Assembly: GCA_046153875.1 (NCBI GenBank)
Contig: JBJXFE010000057.1
Location: 117,126-181,125, forward strand
Direction: 5' to 3'
From: JBJXFE01 sp046153875
GTDB taxonomy: Bacteria > Planctomycetota > Phycisphaerae > Phycisphaerales > UBA1924
Length of the DNA: 64,000 nucleotides
In this document: in pieces, positions 60,591 through 64,000 of the stretch
How the letters are laid out: each line of letters begins with the position of its first letter
Numbering within the stretch: the first letter of the stretch is position 1
Program-made: the position numbers and the translations under genes
Notes under the pieces: model-generated
What the model was told of the DNA's origin: nothing
The model's database searches: none
The model's input: only the letters and a program-made list of their open reading frames with translations

Positions 60591-61658
60591 ATGCCGCCCT
60601 TCTTCCACGCCCTCACCGTCCTCTTCGCCGGCTGGCTCAGTCGCCACCAGCAGCGCGTCCTCGACTACCTGCGCGAAGAGAACCGCATCCTCAAGGCGCA
60701 GCTCGGCCGCCGGAAGCTCCGACTCTCCGACGCTGACCGCGCACGGCTTGCAGTGCGCGGCGTCGCGCTGGGCCGGAGAGTCCTCGGCGAGTTCGCCTCC
60801 ATCGTCACGCCCGAGACCATCCTGCGCTGGCACCGAAAACTTGTCGCGCAGAAGTGGACGTACCCAAGCCGGCAGCGCTATCGGAAGCTCGTGATGCGTC
60901 GCATCTCTGAACTGGTCGTCCGGATGGCGCGCGAGAACGTGACCTGGGGCTACGACCGCATCCAGGGCGCCCTCAAGAACCTCGGCCACGTCGTCGCACC
61001 GAACACGATCAAGAAGATCCTGAAGAAGCACGGCATCGACCCGGCACCCGAGCGCGCAAAGAGAACGACGTGGCGACAGTTCCTGCGAACGCACGCCGAA
61101 TCGATCACGGCCGGCGACTTCTTCTCGACCGAGGTCTGGACCGCGCGCGGGCTCGTGACGTACTACACGTTCTTCGTCATCGACCTCGCTTCGCGCGCCG
61201 TGACGATCGTCGGCAGCACGCCGAACCCCGACGACGACTTCATGAAGCAGGTCGCCCGCAACCTGACCGACTGCGTTGACGGATTCCTGCGGAAGAAGCG
61301 GTTCCTGATCCTCGACCGCGACGGGAAGTTCAGCGACGCCTTCCGCGGTGTCCTCGAAGGACACGGCATCGAGATGGTGCTCTGTCCCGCGCGGGCGCCG
61401 AACTGCAACGCCTTCGCCGAGCGCTTCGTGCGGTCGATCAAGAGCGAATGCTTGAGCCGGATGATCTTCATCGGACCGGGCTCGCTGAGGCACGCGCTCG
61501 CAGAATTCTGCGCCCATTACAATCGAGAAAGAACGCACCAGGGAATCGGCAACGTGCTCATCGAGCCGAGCCCTCGGGTCGGGACCGCGAGCGGCCGAGT
61601 CGTGCGCGACTCGCGACTCGGCGGGCTGCTGTCTTACTACCACCGCCTCGCGGCGTAG
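60591..61658 (+). CDS. Integrase-core (rve, DDE) transposase
   Basis: The 355-residue protein carries an N-terminal helical region (FAGWLSRHQQRVLDYLREEN), a linker helix-turn-helix (WGYDRIQGALKNLGHVVAPN) and the rve catalytic core. The likely acidic triad is Asp in AGDFFSTEVW, Asp in LILDRDGKFSDAF and Glu in NCNAFAERFVRSIK; the C-terminal FCAHYNRERTHQGIG is also typical. I start at ATG 60591 because the upstream 80 in-frame residues do not resemble the family. Terminal inverted repeats were not found by eye. A broken copy lies at 56521. Confidence 0.87.
   Translation: MPPFFHALTVLFAGWLSRHQQRVLDYLREENRILKAQLGRRKLRLSDADRARLAVRGVALGRRVLGEFASIVTPETILRWHRKLVAQKWTYPSRQRYRKLVMRRISELVVRMARENVTWGYDRIQGALKNLGHVVAPNTIKKILKKHGIDPAPERAKRTTWRQFLRTHAESITAGDFFSTEVWTARGLVTYYTFFVIDLASRAVTIVGSTPNPDDDFMKQVARNLTDCVDGFLRKKRFLILDRDGKFSDAFRGVLEGHGIEMVLCPARAPNCNAFAERFVRSIKSECLSRMIFIGPGSLRHALAEFCAHYNRERTHQGIGNVLIEPSPRVGTASGRVVRDSRLGGLLSYYHRLAA
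60591..61658 (+). mobile_element. Insertion-sequence core (ends not defined)
   Basis: The intact transposase marks an insertion sequence. Neither target duplication nor inverted ends could be recognised by eye in 60327-60590 or 61659-61841, so the true element is probably larger than the range given. Confidence 0.5.
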
Positions 61659-61841
61659 CACGCGCAACGCACTCGGCCGCAACCTCATCGTCGCGAGTCG
61701 ATCGCGGCGAGACGCTCCGTCGTCAGTGCGCCGGCTCGTGTCGGCACCCCCGATTCCGCCAACCTTCCCAATCAAACGCAATCTGGTGCGCAATTCAACC
61801 ACGGCCGTCCGCTTGCACCATAAGGGGTCGCAAGCGAAGCG

Positions 61842-61992
61842 CTGCGAACAGAGAAACGGCGCCGTCTTCGTGACCGTCGTATCCCGCGCGACACGCGCGA
61901 CTTGGGACGCTGCTCGCGAGCGACCTACGAGCGCCCGCCGTCAACCGCTCCCGCCGCTCCGCTCACCGCCGAAGAGCGCATTGGCTCCCCGA
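61842..61992 (+). repeat. Dispersed repeat copy 3, abutting tRNA-Asn
   Basis: Matches the first half of copies 1 and 2 and runs into TGGCTCCCCGA, which is the CCA end and acceptor of tRNA-Asn on the opposite strand. Past this point the copy is replaced by the tRNA body. Confidence 0.7.
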
Positions 61993-62056
61993 GTAGGACT
62001 CGAACCTACAACCCTCCGGTTAACAGCCGGATGCTCTACCATTGAGCTATCAGGGA
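61982..62056 (-). tRNA. tRNA-Asn (anticodon GUU)
   Basis: On the minus strand the acceptor arms TCCCTGA and TCGGGGA pair (one G-T), the anticodon stem TCCGG/CCGGA encloses CTGTTAA with anticodon GTT, and the TpsiC arm has GGTTCGAGTCC. The CCA end is encoded (TGG at 61982-61984 on the plus strand). Confidence 0.95.
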
Positions 62057-62290
62057 GCAGCGAGCGCTGGCATGGACGACCGTGCGGCGCGCTGCCGAGC
62101 CCCTCCCGAGGGAGGTTCTCGATCGCGGCCTCACCGCCGAACGAGGCGGAGATGTTAGGCCCTGTCGGCCCGAAATCAACGGAGGCTTGAGGCGGCGTCG
62201 ACTGCCGCGGCCGTCACCGGAGCGAACGCGCCGGCCGCTGCCTTTGCACTGCACCGCCGACGCCGAGACGGATCCTCCGCCGCGACCCGC

Positions 62291-63226
62291 CTACGACGCG
62301 AGCGGCGGCGCCTCGGCGGCGCCCGGTTTGACCTCGACGGCAGCGTTCTTCGCGTGGCCGTTCGCGCCGGAGACTCCCGTGAGGCGCGGGAGCGCAGCGG
62401 GATCGACGGGGCCGAGCAGGCCGATCAGGATCCGGTCGAGCGTCTCGACGAGTTCGGCGCGCGGCACGATGCGATCGAGCTGCCCGTGCTGCAGCAGGAA
62501 CTCGGAGCGCTGGAAGTCCTTCGGCAGCTTCTGCTTGATCGTCTGCTCGATGACGCGCGGGCCGGCGAAGCCGATCAGCGCGCGCGGCTCGGCCAGCACG
62601 AGGTCGGCCATCGTGGCGAAGCTCGCGGTGACGCCGCCGGTGGTCGGATCGGCGAGCAGGCTCAAGTAGAGCCCCCCCGCCTCAGTAAGGCGCGCGAGCG
62701 CCGCGCACGCCTTCGCCATCTGCATCAGCGAGAGCGCTCCTTCGTGCATGCGCGCGCCGCCCGATGCGCAGACCAGCAGCAGCGGGATCTTCTTCTCGAG
62801 CGCGAGCTCGGCGGCCAGCAGCACCTTGTGGCCGACGACCACGCCCATCGAGCCGCCGAGGAACTCGAACTCCATCGCGCCGAACGCGATCTCGCGACCT
62901 CGCAGCCGCCCATGACCGATCACCATCGCATCGTTGCGGCCGGTCTTCTTCTGCTCGTCGGCGAGCTTCTTCGGGTAGGCGACGCCCTTCGCCGAGAAGC
63001 CGAGCGCATCGACCGCCTCGAGATCGGCGGCGATCTCGACGAAGCTCTCGGGATCGAGGATCGAGGCGATCCGCTCGGCGGCGCTCATCCGGAAGTGGTG
63101 GCCGCACTTCTTGCAGACCTTCCACGCCTCGTCGAGCTCCTTCTGGAAGAGCATCTCTTCGCAGACGTCGCACTTGGTCCAGAGACCCTCGGGCATCTCC
63201 TTCTTGCGGAAGCGCATCCACGCCAT
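62291..63226 (-). CDS. accD: Acetyl-CoA carboxylase carboxyltransferase beta subunit
   Basis: AccD with its alpha partner moves carboxyl from biotin to acetyl-CoA to make malonyl-CoA for fatty acids. The N-terminal zinc finger has four cysteines (CDVCEEMLF and VCKKCGHHF). The crotonase-like core shows FGAMEFEFLGGSMGVVVGHK, LLLVCASGGARMHEGALSLM and TTGGVTASFATMADLVLAEP. ATG 63226 gives 311 residues, near the usual ~300. The last ~30 residues are Ala-rich and variable. It is 19 bases after the rpe stop on the same strand; accA is not in view. Confidence 0.94.
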   Translation of the reverse strand: MAWMRFRKKEMPEGLWTKCDVCEEMLFQKELDEAWKVCKKCGHHFRMSAAERIASILDPESFVEIAADLEAVDALGFSAKGVAYPKKLADEQKKTGRNDAMVIGHGRLRGREIAFGAMEFEFLGGSMGVVVGHKVLLAAELALEKKIPLLLVCASGGARMHEGALSLMQMAKACAALARLTEAGGLYLSLLADPTTGGVTASFATMADLVLAEPRALIGFAGPRVIEQTIKQKLPKDFQRSEFLLQHGQLDRIVPRAELVETLDRILIGLLGPVDPAALPRLTGVSGANGHAKNAAVEVKPGAAEAPPLAS

Positions 63227-63245
63227 CGCGGGTTCCCCTCTCTTC

Positions 63246-63926
63246 TCAACGAGCGCCGGCCGCGGTGCGCGCGGCGGCAGCCTCCGCCGTACGGCGCAGC
63301 TCGCCGATGCGGGCGGCCAGATCGGGCGCACCGAAGATGGCGCTCCCCGCCACGAAGACGTTGGCGCCGGCCTGCGCCGCCGCCGCGATCGTCGACGGCC
63401 CGATGCCGCCGTCGATCTCGAGGTCGCCTGCGAACCCGGCCGCGCGCAAGGCGGCGAGCTTCGGCAGCACCTCCGGCATGAACTTCTGCCCGCCAAAGCC
63501 CGGGTAGACGCTCATCACCAGGACCATCGCGACCGCATCGAGGAACGGCTTCACCCGCTCGATCGGCGTATTCGGGTTGATCGCCAGCGCCGGTTTGCCG
63601 CCTGCCGCGCGGATCACGTCGATGACCGCGCGCGGCTCGGCGCACGCCTCCGCGTGGAAGGTCAGCACGTCGGCGCCCGCCTCGACGTAGCGGCGCGCAT
63701 AGTCGAGCGGGTTGCTGATCATGATGTGGACGTCGAGCGGCCGGCGGGCGACCTTCTTCAGCGCCTCGACGACCGGCAGGCCGATCGTCAGGTTCGGCAC
63801 GAAGTGGCCGTCCATCACGTCGACGTGGAGCCAGTCGGCCCCGGCGTCTTCGACGCGGCGCACCTCTTCCGCGAGGCGCACGAAGTCGGCCGAGAGCAGC
63901 GAGGGGGCGATGCGGACGGTTGGCAT
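63246..63926 (-). CDS. rpe: Ribulose-phosphate 3-epimerase
   Basis: Rpe interconverts ribulose 5-phosphate and xylulose 5-phosphate. Family motifs are complete: IAPSLLSADF (Ser), WLHVDVMDGHFVPNLTIGLP with the catalytic Asp and metal His, LDVHIMISNP, LVMSVYPGFGGQKF, and DLEIDGGIGPST with the second Asp. The TIM barrel ends in a variable Ala-rich tail. ATG 63926 is three bases from the stop of the upstream gene, and accD follows, so the three are probably one operon. Confidence 0.95.
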   Translation of the reverse strand: MPTVRIAPSLLSADFVRLAEEVRRVEDAGADWLHVDVMDGHFVPNLTIGLPVVEALKKVARRPLDVHIMISNPLDYARRYVEAGADVLTFHAEACAEPRAVIDVIRAAGGKPALAINPNTPIERVKPFLDAVAMVLVMSVYPGFGGQKFMPEVLPKLAALRAAGFAGDLEIDGGIGPSTIAAAAQAGANVFVAGSAIFGAPDLAARIGELRRTAEAAAARTAAGAR

Positions 63927-63929
63927 GGG

Positions 63930-64000
63930 TCAGGAGTATAGGCCGGGCAGCGGGCGCGCCCGCGCCTCGAGGTCGGCGCGGGAGAGAAGGCCCGGCAGCC
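63930..64000 (-). CDS. 3' end of an unidentified gene, cut by the window edge
   Basis: In the frame ending with TGA at 63930-63932 the last 22 residues read LPGLLSRADLEARARPL followed by PGLYS. The stop is three bases before the rpe start, an operon-like spacing. The fragment is too short to name. Confidence 0.4.
   Translation of the reverse strand, partial: LPGLLSRADLEARARPLPGLYS

Noticed and set aside
1..64000. CRISPR array or ribosomal RNA genes
   Set aside because: No regularly spaced direct repeats with unique spacers and no conserved rRNA stretches were seen.

Overview
The window is high-GC bacterial DNA with dense, mostly operonic genes over its first three quarters. Bases 1 to about 48.1 kb look like a planctomycete, most likely of the Phycisphaerae type. 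The support is a DUF1559-like prepilin, paired sugar isomerase / Gfo-Idh-MocA / DUF1080 genes, an HNH protein, and two secreted proteins that end in the same doubled cysteine-containing dockerin-like tail. From about 48.1 kb to the end the style changes: GAA codons become common, genes are separate, gaps are long and contain decayed transposases and dispersed repeats. This part could come from another lineage or from a misjoined contig. The change falls inside a methionine-synthase-like gene.

Left part. 0-4.1 kb: TPR protein, FlgN-like protein, and a soluble histidine kinase with a sigma54-activating response regulator (FlrB/FlrC type), which suggests flagellar gene control. 4.2 kb: tRNA-Leu(UAA). 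4.4-13.0 kb: HNH protein, a short SecA-like ATPase, UppP, a secreted lectin/dockerin protein, Psd and PssA (phosphatidylethanolamine synthesis), a prepilin-like protein, a lipoprotein and IspF. 13.1-31.5 kb: an almost unbroken minus-strand run for cell-surface polysaccharide. In transcription order it holds a Wza-like export lipoprotein, exosortase, EpsI-like protein, a 1,524-residue TPR protein, a Wzz/Wzc-like protein with an altered P-loop, a sugar-nucleotide epimerase, a WecA-like transferase, ParA, a VanZ-like protein, an ion antiporter, MurJ and an SDR enzyme. Many of these genes overlap by four bases.

31.9-42.7 kb: LipA, a lipoprotein, an RbsA/C/B-type sugar ABC transporter, a sugar isomerase, ankyrin and DUF433 genes, a Gfo/Idh/MocA oxidoreductase, a double DUF1080 hydrolase and a thioredoxin. 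Together these look like a sugar or glycoside uptake and oxidation module. 42.8-48.5 kb: a LURP-one-like protein, an HD-like protein, a large ATP-citrate-lyase-type protein carrying a four-copy heptamer repeat, a second dockerin-tailed protein, a glycine-zipper peptide and the MetE-like protein.

Right part. 48.6-54.8 kb, minus strand: a cytochrome c / copper monooxygenase-like / TPR protein, an SGNH-like protein and a sulfatase-like lipoprotein with an apparent frameshift. 55-62 kb is gene-poor: two decayed transposases, one intact transposase, a HigBA-type toxin-antitoxin pair with its operator, an HU-like protein, two secreted proteins, and three copies of a dispersed repeat, the last of which abuts the 3' end of tRNA-Asn(GUU). 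62.3-64 kb: accD, rpe and the tail of one more gene.
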